Positions 22,845 through 33,723 of a stretch of DNA of 64,000 bases are shown piece after piece. This stretch comes from Cymodocea nodosa. Taxonomy: Eukaryota > Streptophyta > Magnoliopsida > Alismatales > Cymodoceaceae. Location of the stretch: assembly GCA_036874045.1 (NCBI GenBank), contig JAZBRI010000008.1, positions 6,401,001 to 6,465,000 of the forward strand. The letters run 5' to 3'. The translations under genes and the position numbers were made by a program. The notes beneath the pieces are model-generated. The model saw only the letters and a list, made by a program, of their open reading frames with translations. It searched no databases and had not been told where the DNA came from. How positions within the stretch are numbered: position 1 is the first letter of the stretch; the number at the start of each line of letters is the position of its first letter.

Positions 22845-24600
22845 ACAAGGCACATTTCCAAAACTAAAAAAGGATTTGACTCTTTTAAAGAGTTGAGTCC
22901 TAGGGAATAATACATCTATATGGTTAACAATACTTATTTAGATGTGAAAAGTATTAACACCTATCGTTTAAACTTGGAAGACAACATTTTGATTCTAAAA
23001 GACGTCCTCTATGTACCTGATATGAGGCAAAATTTGATATCTATCAACACTCTCTTTAAAAATGGTTTGGAAATTTGGTTTTATAATAAACATGTATCCA
23101 TAGGAAAAAACAAAAATATCTTTGCTCTGGGAATTTTTGTACTAGAACATGATTTGTTTAAGATTTTTATTGTTGATATTGAAATAAATGAAGTGGTTTT
23201 TGATTATATTGTCTGTTATTTATCTAAGATTGATTTGTGGCATTTAAGATTAGTGCATATTAATAAATCTAGAATACAACAATTGATAAAGTTGAACATG
23301 TTGCTTGAAATTAAAGACATGGAATTAAATAAATGTCAACATTGCTTAGCTAAAAAAATGACTAAGAAACCCCTTTGATAAGGGACAAAGATCAAATGAA
23401 TTATTGGGCTTAATTCATTATGATGTGTGCAGTTCACAAAGTATTAAAACATATAAAAATAAGGAATATTTTGTGACTTTTATAGATGACTTTTCTAGAT
23501 ATACTTATGTTTATCTATTAAGTCACAAAAGTGAAGTATTGACTTATTTTAAGAAATACAAGTCAGAAGTAGAAAAACAACTTGGAAGAAGTATTAAGGC
23601 ATTAAGGTCAAATAGGGGAGGAGAATATAATTCTAAGGAATTTGATCTATTTTGTGAATTGCAAGGAATTAAAAGGAAAACTATAGTGCCTTATACACTA
23701 CAACAAAATTGTGTAGCAAAAAGAAAGAACAAAACTCTTATAAATTCTGTTAGATACATGCTTTCATACTTAGGTCTCTTCAAAGGTTTTTAGGGAGAAA
23801 CCTTAACTACAGTGAATTATATATTGAATAGAATACCCTTCAAGTCTATGTCTAGCACACCTTATGAATTATGGACTGGAACTAAGCCCAACTTATATCA
23901 TTTAAGGAAATGGGGATCTATAGCTCATGTACTTATTTGTAGATAGTTAAGGGATAAGTTAGATTCAAGGACACTAAAGTGCAAGTTTATAGGCTATTGT
24001 GAAAATTCTTTCGATTATAAGTTCTATATTAAAGAAAAGGGAATCATTGAATATAGGGATACCACTTTTCTAGAAAATCTAAATAAAAAGGAAGAAATAG
24101 GAAAGGAAAAGGAACATGAACCATTATTTGTAGTGAATGATTATTTCAATAATGTCATAGAAAATGACCTTAGAGTTGAAGGGGAACAAAACATTGAAAA
24201 TATGGATAAATCTATGAAAATTGCTGATGGAAACTACTATGAACCCATGGAAATCATAGGAGGAATCCAAAATGAGCCTATAAATGGAATTGATGAAATT
24301 AATAAGAATGGAGAAGATAGAGAACCAGATGTACTTGTTAGCAACAAGAATATGAAACATCAACCAGTATAGATGGATGACTACCATTTGTATTCTTGTG
24401 AGCTTTCTTGTTTGTTGATAGATATGGAGGAAAATCACGTGGAACACATGACATATAAGGAAGTCATTGAATCTCATAAAAAAGATTTATGGGAATTGTG
24501 TGTTGGATGCCAAGAATAATGAGAGTGATTCCATGAAAAGGAATCAAATATGGGAATTGTGTGATTTACCTAAAGGAAGGAAAGCTATAGGGTGCAAATG
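22845..24600 (+). pseudogene. pol: pol fragment K of a different Ty1/copia lineage
   Basis: Starts just after the protease site (HISKTKKGF) and runs through the gag-pre-integrase region (VLYVPDMRQNLISI, DLWHLRLVHINKSRI, CQHCLAKKMTK). The integrase core follows (LIHYDVCSSQSI, FIDDFSRYTYVYLL, ALRSNRGGEYNSKEF), then the start of reverse transcriptase (KGRKAIGCK). The second catalytic Asp has become Asn (RSNRGGEY) and the GVSER-type Glu region reads CVAKRKN, so the integrase is dead. The sequence style (KSIKALRS, GLIHYDV) differs from the Sirevirus elements around it. Element E is inserted at its right end, right after IGCK. Confidence 0.8.
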
Positions 24601-25160
24601 TGTAGGATCGTATGGCTACACAAGAGGGGGGTGAATTGTGTATTTTTAATATTTTCTAAAATATAATTGAAACTTTAAAACTCAAAAACAAGTCGAGACA
24701 TTGTTTTCATAAAATCATTTTTATTCAAGGTTTCAATTTACAATATACAATTCAATTCTCCTTAGGAATTGTAGATGCAATTATATTTCGATACCATGTA
24801 TCATCTAAACAATTTCATAACTACAAACAGAGAAAACTAATTTGCGGAATTTAAAACTTTTCTCCCTGTTTGAGATCTTTCTTCTTCTTCTTTTTCTTCT
24901 TCAGCAATTCTTCAGTGACGAATATCTTGTCTTTTCATGCTTCACCAAATTTGCTTTCTTCAAATACTTCAAATCTTCAGTGACGAAAATCTTACCTTTT
25001 TATGCTTCACTGAACTTTCTTTCACTTGAGAGATTTTCCCCGAGAAGGTGTTTTTCATCCCTGAAAAAGATTTTTCTTTTGGTGTGCAGGGATGGTTTGA
25101 TCCTCGAAAAGATTTTTCTTTTTGTGTGCAAGGATAAATTGATCAATGAGAATTCTATGC

Positions 25161-25168
25161 CTTTTATA
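25161..25168 (-). promoter_or_regulatory. TATA box of the E LTR
   Basis: Reads CAGTATAAAAGGC on the minus strand. The identical word is at 58986-58993 in the solo LTR. It lies between the dyad array and the LTR end. Confidence 0.75.
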
Positions 25169-25379
25169 CTGTATCTTCATTTCATGCATATCCTTCACAT
25201 TTAACCACCACCAGTTTTCCACTTCTCCACGTCTTTTCTTTTTCCTTCATCGAAACACACACGTTCTAGCCCTCGTTTATATTTCAAATTTTCTTTAATC
25301 ATCAGTCCTGGATCTCTGAAAAATTTCCTGCAAAATAAAATTTCTCGTCCAAAAGTTTTTCATCAGTGTAATAAGAAGT

Positions 25380-25960
25380 CGTTACTTTAATGTTAACTAA
25401 ACGAGTAACACAAGTATATATATAACTTAACGTTTCTAACTTAACGAGTTCCTCATGTGCCATTCCACGTGACAAGTACTGTAGCTAACTCAACGAACTA
25501 AGTCCGTGGTGTTATGCTAATTCAACGAACCATCTCCGTTGTGTTATGATAACTCAACGAACCATCTCCGTTGTTTTATGATAACTCAACGAACCAGTAA
25601 TAAACAAATGTTTTTATAATAATAATTTTACCACGTGCAAAAATAACAACTTAAGTTTATAACGCTAACCTAATGCGTTGCCTTAGTATTCAATATAGCA
25701 ACTCAACGCGTTTAGTTATGTTAACTTAACGAGTTAAACATGTGCACCTCACGTGATACAATAGAACATTCGTAACTTATAATTTCACCACGTGTATAAC
25801 ACTAACTTAACGAGTTCGTCTCTTCTTTTACTCACTAACTTAACGAGTTATCACGTGACCTATTTTGACCTTTAAGCCTCTAACTTAACGAGTTCTCACG
25901 TGACCTCTATACAAACAAAACTCTAACTTAACGAGTTGTCTAAACATGCACTATTCATGA
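25380..25960. promoter_or_regulatory. Array of CGTTG-type and CTCGTT-type dyads in the E LTR
   Basis: Repeated half-sites TAACTTAACGAG and TAACTCAACGAAC with inverted partners. The clearest dyad is 25537-25559, arms CGTTGTGTTAT and ATAACTCAACG. CACGTG words (for example in ttccacgtgacaag and tcacgtgacct) alternate with them. The outer word differs from that of B and D, but the GTTA...TAAC core is the same. Confidence 0.72.
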
Positions 25961-26214
25961 TACAGAAGATATAACATTAAAACATATCATGCTTTTCAAT
26001 AAAAACACACGTTAACTTAACGTTTTGCTAAATGAGAAATTAATGCAATGAAACGACTAGTTATTAACTTCAGATCCAATACAGACAAGTATTTATATCA
26101 GTAAGCTTTTTCTGTATTAATTGATGATTTTAATTTCTTTTCACAAGCAATAGTAATTGAGCAAATATGATTATTTTCATTCAGCACACATCATCAAAAC
26201 AAAAATACTCAACA

Positions 26215-26600
26215 ATCTCCTCCTTTTTGATGATGACAAAACCATATTAAATCAATTATGAAATATGTATAACTCAACAAAGCACCTTCGTTAGGTTAAC
26301 TTTTAATTCAACAAACTTGTTTGTTGACTTAAGTTCACTTAAGCTTATTTCTATTGTTTGTGTAAATTTTACCTCTCAGAACTAAAAACTATCAAAAGTC
26401 AATAATTATATAAGTATCAGTTTCCTAATTATCATCTGTCAGATTACAATAACCATTCAAAATAGCATCTCCTTTTAATAATATATATATGCAATTAAGA
26501 TCATAATCATCTTTTTATAATATTTCTCCCCCTTTTTGTCATTAATCAAAAAGATAAGTAAGAATTGTAAAAGATAATTAACATTTCTCCCCCTTTTGAA
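26215..26600 (-). promoter_or_regulatory. Cluster of polypurine tracts of element E
   Basis: On the minus strand AAAAAGGAGGAGAT abuts the LTR at 26215-26232. Further tracts lie near 26524-26541 (AAAAAGGGGGAGAAA) and 26583-26598 (AAAAGGGGGAGAAA). Bases 26601-26739 are AT-rich 3' region with no gene. Confidence 0.75.
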
Positions 26601-26739
26601 TTAAGAGATATATTTACAACAACTCTTTCTGTAAACAATAATAAGAATTGTAAACATTTACAGAAACCAATGCATTGTTCAAAGAATCAAACAAGTAATA
26701 CAAACATTACATTTTGTATTCAGAAACAAACAAAAACAG

Positions 26740-29010
26740 TTAGCGACCCCTCCTAAGTATATCACTTATAGCATTACATATTTTATCTCCTAGATGCCTA
26801 ATATCATTTCTGATGTCGTTAAGCACTACATCTAAGTCAGGAGGTAGCTGGGTTTGCTGTTCTGCTTGAACTAAATAACTTTGTTGTTGTTGTTGTTGTA
26901 TATGGTCTGTATCAGGTTGTTGTTGTTGTTGTCGTTGAGGTTTATGTATGGCCTTGAATTTTTGCAAATCTTTGACACTAAATGCTCTCATGCCTTTAGT
27001 TTCAGAGGGCCAGTTGGATAAATTCAATTGGCTTGCAATGAGTCTACATACAACATCACCATAAAATAACTTTGAACTCATATGCTGTAGTTGAGAAGTG
27101 AAAACATCAAACCAATTGATTTGAATTCTATTCAGCAAGCTATAAGTTGCATATAAACAACTTCTGCTGACTTCCATATTGTGTCCAACTCTCTGAAATA
27201 AATTTGCATGCAATATATTTAAAATAAACCTTGCCTCTGCATTTAGATTTTCCATTAATCTCATTTTAGAATATACATCTGGAATTTTTGATAAAGACTG
27301 AATGTTCCATTCCAATTGTCTTATCATGTCAAATCTGTTTGTAACAACAACACATTCATTCTTTAATCCTAAAACTTCAAAAATTAACTCAGGAGACAAT
27401 ATAAACTCCTGTTCATTTATTTGAGTTTTCAGAAAATTTCCATTCTTGTCCAGATTGCTATAAAAAGCTACAATAAGCTCTGTGTATTGCTTCCATTTCG
27501 TTCCTACTGGCAAGAATTTAATGAGGCATTGAAACTCAAACAGATCTCTTATTTCCATCAAATTTCTGAATTTTATTGGACGAGCATGCAGAATCTAACA
27601 TGTAATCAGATTATTGTATTTCTGCAATGCTTCTTCAGATCTAAAATGAATTGCATTACCTTGAATTTTTAATATTGTACACAAAGAAGGTGATACTTGA
27701 AGCCATGATTTAGAGTTTAATTCATCTTCAGGAACCTCTTCTTCAAAATGAATGTCATGTTGTTCCTCTTCCAAAATATTATCTTGAAGCTGCTAAGGTA
27801 AGCTTGATTCTTCAGCTTCAACAGTGTTAGGAACATTGTCAATATGCTCAACATTCATCTGTTCAGTCTCTATAGAATGTTTAGAGTACAATTTTTCTAC
27901 AAATTCTATAGCCGGTGTATCTGTTTGTAATTGTTCATTTTGTTCAATAGATATTTCCATTGATTCATGCTGTGAATTCTCAGACTCTACTTCTATAGAT
28001 TCAGTAGAAGGCTGGTTAACTTTTAGCTCTTCTGGAGTCTTAACAATTTCAATATCTGCTACTCCAGACAATTCAGCCTTTGAACTAGTAACTACCTCAA
28101 CATTGTCAATTATATCTGCAATAACTTGTTCAATGTCAGGTGTCTGATGCTCTGATTTGTCAATTTCTGCATCATCGGGACTTGTACTAATAGAAAAACT
28201 TGAGCTCATATTTGACTTGTATTTCTTCTCAAGCTTTCTAGCAAGGGAAAATAAAGTCTCATTATCTTCATTAGTTTCAGTGTGTTCGGAACTGATGAGT
28301 TTATCAGATGCACAATAAGGTACAATGTCTAGACATACATTGTCCTTTGAAAATAAATTTTCATCTGATTTTCCTTTTTTAATAGACTTTGTTTCCTTAG
28401 ACATAATTTTTCTGATTTTCCTTCTACTATAACATTTCTGTTTCTCCTCTTCAAGTATTGCTGTTTTCTTTTCAAATTGCTCCATAAAAGTTTTCTGCTT
28501 TAATTCTTCTAAGGCACTTTCTATTGCAACGGCCTTTCGAAGACTATCAACTTTTGTTTTGTCTACAGCAATATCTGATTCTACTTGTTTTGAATATAAA
28601 GGAGTAGGGATAGTTGATTCATGCTCTTCCTCAAATGCATGTAGTCTTGTACCGTTTATAGGAGTTTGAGGAGTTCTATTTGATGAACCTACACCTTTTT
28701 CCAAATATTTTGCATATTGTTCCAAAAATGCAATCTCAGCACATTTCATTCTGTATTCTCTATCATATTTACTTCGAATACCCATGTTTGTAATACTTGC
28801 ATCAGTATGTTGAAGTTCTTGGCTAACTTCATCTAATATATCCTGAGAAAAGAAGTAATCTCTATAAAGTTCTTCTAACCTTTTGTCCACTCGAAATATT
28901 TTCTTGAACCAAGTACGTGGAACTTCATCATTCTGTATTTCTTTTCCTTTTGCATCTCTTTTGCTTTTGTCTTTTCCTCTGCCATGACCTTTGTAGAACT
29001 TGGCGACCAT
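26740..29010 (-). pseudogene. ORF3 of element E, about 756 codons with two stops
   Basis: The best-kept full ORF3 here. I choose the ATG at 29010, because E2 has the matching ATG and the same opening, MV(A/S)KFYKG. One frame runs to 26740 and is broken only by TAGs at 27793-27795 and 27595-27597. Parts: a basic Gly/Lys-rich start; a conserved segment with TWFKKIFRVDKR and GIRSKYDREYRMKC; a long acidic low-complexity middle; the shared domain (about 27560-26990) with LFEFQCLIKFLP, FYSNL, LSPELIFEVLGLKN, RVGHNMEV, YATYSLL, IQINWFDV, KLFYGDV; then a poly-Gln run and an amphipathic tail. I see no transmembrane segment or signal peptide, so an envelope role is not supported by sequence. The function is unknown. 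Confidence 0.75.
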
Positions 29011-29560
29011 CGTCGCAGGTTGTAACAGCAACAAGTGGGAAAGATTTTCTTGACAAAGTTTACAAATAACCTAAGTCCCCGTGTTATAAGTGTTTAAATA
29101 GGGTTTTTAGGAGTATAACTCAACGTGAAGATAAGTCAGGTTTAGAAATTAAATAAATATTGAATAAAGCTTATTCAATCAAGGTACCCGAAATATTCAA
29201 GTATAACTCATTGAGTTAACTAACCTAACAAGTAAAACGCTGTCTAGAGGCAGTTTTACACGTTACCTTATCTAATATAACGTCTAGTTAGTACACTTAA
29301 ACAAGTTTTGGATGCTTCCAACTAAAACCTTCTGAAAACAACACACATGCTAAACTTAACATTATCTTGAGAACATTGTAAACTATTTGAACATTTTGTC
29401 TTTTGAATCTAGAATAGTTTATTTGTCTTTTTAAATTATTTCATCAAGATTTTAAGAGAACATTAATTCAGATTAACTAAGATTTGTATTTTAAATTATA
29501 TTAATCTATTTTTTTTTTTTTGACATTGTTAATGCTCCCCCTACAAATATACTTCAAATA
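29011..29560 (-). promoter_or_regulatory. Internal promoter block of ORF3 (element E)
   Basis: TATTTAAA at 29093-29100 on the minus strand (context CCCTATTTAAACAC) lies about 85 bp before the ATG. Upstream are half-sites of the E type: TAACTCAACGTG (about 29115) and TAACTCATTGAGTTA (about 29205-29220). The block begins with an internal purine tract, TTTGTAGGGGGAGC (about 29537-29550). E2 has the same layout with the same TATA word. Confidence 0.65.
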
Positions 29561-30607
29561 TATTCAATCAAAATACAAAATATACTTGTAGTGACAATAG
29601 ATGTTAAGTATAACTATACTTTTACGTTTTCTTTTTAGAGACTTCCGTTATCCTGACATCATCAAAAATGATTTCCAGAATCAATTCCTACTGTATATGA
29701 ATCAAAACACAACTTTGAACTCAATTCGATTAATTCAAGGAGAATAAAAGAATGTATCTCAAATAAACGTTTTCAAAAGTACTAATGTTGATTCAATAAA
29801 TCAGTAGTCATATTGGTATAAACTATATGCGATTCAAAGATATCTGTAATTAATGAAACAACTTTTTCTTTTCAAAATAGTAAATATTGATAATTTTCTT
29901 TAAAAGTTAGTTTGAAAAGCTTGAATCATAGAAGAGCTTTCTAATGTACCCATGTAATGAGCTTTCAGTCAACAATCCCAGATCTGATTAGGACCTTAGG
30001 TTGCCAGATTTAAAGAATCCTTTTTCAGGACAACAATCCTTACATACCTATCTGCTCAAGTTCAAAAGGCTCATGATCAAACTGATCAATAAACTCTCAA
30101 AGATTTTCACTTTGTAAGCACTTTTCATTTTAAGCACAGTATATATGTATTCCATTAATACAGATGCAATAAAACACAAATCTCATACAATTTTTACTTC
30201 TATGATTGTACTGAGAATATGAATCAGTTTCAATAAGCTTATACTTTTGATTAATAGTTTAAGATGAGTTACATATAACTTATTCTACAAGTTTAATCAA
30301 TTAAGTCAAATTTTTTGCATGATCATATGCATTTTCCTTGATTCAAAGAAAACATTTAATCAAAATTTAAGAATGTCAGAAGTATTTAATGTTTTTCATT
30401 TACACTTCCACTTACAAATTGTAAAAACCATTAAAATTGATAAACTACTTAAAATCAATAAGATACTACTATGATTTTACAATAAATACATAGTATCTTA
30501 AGCAGCAGTTTAGATATTACTTTAGATATTTATAATAAGTATATAATATCTATGAGGTGAACAACATCATCAATAGTATTTATCTTTTTATGTGGAGTTT
30601 AAGCATT
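29561..30607 (-). other. Spacer between pol and ORF3 of E, shared with E2 and with Athila G
   Basis: There is no open frame of note. A well-kept block at about 29903-30112 includes TACCCATGTAATGAGC and CTTACATACCTATCTGCTC. It recurs at 37282-37485 in Athila element G and at 62311-62510 in E2. Weaker collinear similarity to G extends over most of this spacer. It is non-coding and its role is unknown. Confidence 0.65.
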
Positions 30608-33600
30608 TCACATATCACATAGCCTACAAATACCTAAATTTAATCTAATGTTGCAAAATGTATTTTCGTCTAGAGGTTTTGTAAATATATCAGCTAATTG
30701 ATTTTTACTAGACACAAATTCTAATTTATTTTTCCTTTAATTACGTTATCTCTTAGAAAATGATGTCTAACCTCTATATGCTTTGCTCTTGAATGTAATA
30801 CAGGATTTTTCGAAAGATTTATTGCAGAACTACTATCACAATAAATCTTAGTTGTATCATAAGATAATCCAAAATCTTCTAAAGTTTGCCTTATCCACAG
30901 AATCTGAGTGCAAAACAGTGCAGCACCAACATATTCAGCTTCTATAGTAGAAAGTGCTACACAGTTTTGCTTTTTACTAAACCATGACACCAAATTATTT
31001 CCCAATAATTGACATGTGCCACTGGTACTCTTTCTATCAGATTTAGATCCTGCATAATCAGCATCAGTATATCCTATAAGATCTATTGAACTATCCTTAG
31101 AATAATACAGTCCGAAATTTTTAGTTCCTTGTATATATCTAAATATTCTTTTAACTACAATTAAGTGTGATTCTTTAGGATTAGATTGAAATCTAGCACA
31201 AACACACACAGCAAACATAATATCAAGTCTACTAGCAGTCAAATAAAGTAAAGAACCAATCATACTTTTGTATTTTCTTCGATCTATAGATTTTCCTATG
31301 TCATCAATATCTAACTTTAAAGTAGTACTCATAGGAGTTCCTCAAATCCTTGTATCATTAAAATTAAATTTCTTAAGCATTTCAACTGCATATTTTTCCT
31401 GATTTAAAAATATACCTTTAACCATTTGCTTAATTTGAAGTCCTAGAAAATATGAAAGTTCTCCTATCATACTCATTTCAAACTGATTAGTCATCTCTTC
31501 AGAGAATATTTCTATCAACTTATCAGAGGTTGCTTCAAAGATTATATTATCCACGTATATTTGAACAACAATCTGATCTTTACCATCTCTCTTAATAAAT
31601 AGAGTATGATCCACTTTTCCCATGATATAGCCTTTTTCTATTAAAAAAGTAGACAATCTTTCATACCATGATCTAGGTGCTTGCTTCAAACCATATAAGG
31701 CTTTTTTCAATTTATACACAAAGTCAGAATTTTTAATATCTTCAAATCTAGGTGGTTGTTTTACATAGACTTCTTCATTAATTAAACCATTTAGAAATGC
31801 ACTCTTTACATCCATTTGATATAATTTAAAATCCATATAACAAGCATAGGCCAATAATATTCTAATACTTTCTAACCTAGCCACAGGAGCAAATGTTTCA
31901 TCATAATCTAATCCTTCTTCCTGTGTATACCCTTGTGCAACTAATCTAGCTTTATTCCTTATAATTTAACTAGTTTCGTTAGTTTTGTTTCTAAAGATCC
32001 ACTTTGTACCTATTATGGACTGATTTTCTGGTGGAGAGACTAATTCCCATACATCATTTCTGATGAATTGCTTTAGTTCTTCTTGCATTGCCACTATCCA
32101 ATTTTCATCAAATAATGCTTCTTGTATATTCCTTGGTTCCACCATAGAAACAAACATACACATACTATTTAAATTTACTAAAGCTCTAGTTTTAACTCCC
32201 TCATTAATATTACCAATGACTTGAGTAATGGGATGTGATGAAGAATAACGCCAATTTCTCTGATTTTCCTCAATATTCTCATCAACATCTGAAAGTCCAT
32301 CACTTTCATCATTAGTTTGATCATTTAAGTTCATATTTTTGATTTTCTCAGATAAATCATCAATCTCTCTATTGATCTCTAACTCATTTGGAAAATTGAT
32401 CAAGTCATCATTATCAGCTTTAGATTGAGATTCTCTAAGAGAATTTTCATTGAAGCTTACATGGAGGGTTTCTTCAATAGTCCTAGAAGTCTTGTTATAT
32501 ACTCTATAGGCTTTACTTCTAGTAGAGTAACCTACAAAAATTCCTTCATCCGATTTGGCTTGAAATTTATCCCTTTTATCCTTAGAATTAAGAATAAAAC
32601 ACTTGCAGCCAAATGGTTTCATATAGGAAATTTTTGGAACCCTATTAAACATAATTTCAAAAGGAGTTTTATTAACATGAGGTCTTAAATGACTTCTGTT
32701 AATAACATAACAAGCTGTATTTACTGCTTCAGCCCAAAGATTTTGAGGTAACTTATGTTCATTCAACATAGTTCTGGCCATTTCTTGAAGCGATCTATTA
32801 TTTCTCTCAACAACACCATTTTGACACGGTGCTCTTGGAAAAGAAAATTTGTGATCAATGCCATGCTCATTACAATAGTTATCCATTTGATCATTATCAA
32901 ATTCAGTTCCATGATCACTCCTAAGTTTTTGAATAGAGACACTTTGCTCATTTTGAACAAAATTGCTAAACATTTTAAATTTTTCAAAAACTTCTATCTT
33001 AGATGCTAGAAAATATACCCAAGTGTATCTAGAGAAGTCATCTACTAAAACAAATACATACCGTTTACCACCAAGACTCATGATTCTTGTTGGTCCAAAT
33101 AGATCCATATGTATAAGTTCTAAGACTCTCTTGCTTGAAATATCAGTTTTGGATTTAAAAGAGTTTTTGTGAAGTTTACCTAACTCACATGCATCACACA
33201 TAAAGTTCTTTGAGTATTTAATCTTTGGTAAACCTCTCACTAAATGTTTTCTAGATAGTTTATGTAACAGTCTCATATTTATATGCCCAATCCTTCTATG
33301 CCATAAATATGCATCACTAGTTTCAACTAGCAAACATGAATTTAAATCAACTGCACTAGAAGGTAAAGATAAAATACATACAAAACCTTTTCTTTTAGCA
33401 ATAAACTTAATTTCATCTATATTTTTATCAATTATTTTGCATACATTATCTTCAAATACTACATAATATCCATTTTTAGTTAGTTTTATGACACTCAGCC
33501 AATTAAATCCTAGGTTTTCTACATATAGTACATTCGAAATAACACAAGTAGGAGTTATTTGAACATTGCCCATACCTATGATTTTATCTTTGCTTTTGTT

Positions 33601-33723
33601 TCCAAATGTTACACTTCGTTTCATGGTATTTGTAAAATTTTGTAATAGACCTTTTTGTCCGGTCATGTGACTTGACGCTCCATTGTCCAAGATCCATTTT
33701 GATGTTGTTTCCTCCTGCAACAC
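30608..33723 (-). pseudogene. pol: pol of element E, nearly intact frame but mutated active sites
   Basis: A Copia polyprotein in one frame from 33723 to about 30730 with stops only at 31966-31968 and 31342-31344. A one-base loss near 30725 shifts the last 35 codons. Protease reads ILDNGASSHM where the family has DSG or DTG. Integrase keeps WLWHRR-type and CDACELGK motifs, MDLFGP, RSDHGTEFDN and GVVERNNR. Reverse transcriptase keeps [10 protein letters not shown], but the catalytic box is YVDNIIF, with the second Asp changed to Asn. RNase H has DADYAGSKSDRKSTSGTC, STIEAEY, DSSSAI and SRAKHIEVRHHFLRD. Protease and reverse transcriptase should both be inactive. Confidence 0.9.

Larger units (their letters stand above)
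24601..26214 (-). repeat. 3' LTR of element E
   Basis: In plus orientation TGTAGGATCG...ACTCAACA, 1614 bp. It matches the solo LTR at 57980-59552 in reverse orientation at high identity. A canonical TATAAAAG lies at 25161-25168 on the minus strand. The U3 beyond it (about 25380-25960) carries dyads built on CGTTG and CTCGTT. The flanking pyrimidine run and bases tgtaggatcgtatggc are typical of Copia LTR ends. Confidence 0.9.

Noticed and set aside
24842..25204. A hydrophobic 120-residue frame that resembles a membrane protein.
   Set aside because: It lies antisense in the R-U5 part of the E LTR, across TTC repeats; the hydrophobicity comes from T-rich DNA.
26740..29010. ORF3 as a true envelope gene.
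   Set aside because: I see no signal peptide, transmembrane segment or furin-like site. The protein is basic, acidic and Gln-rich with a soluble-looking domain.
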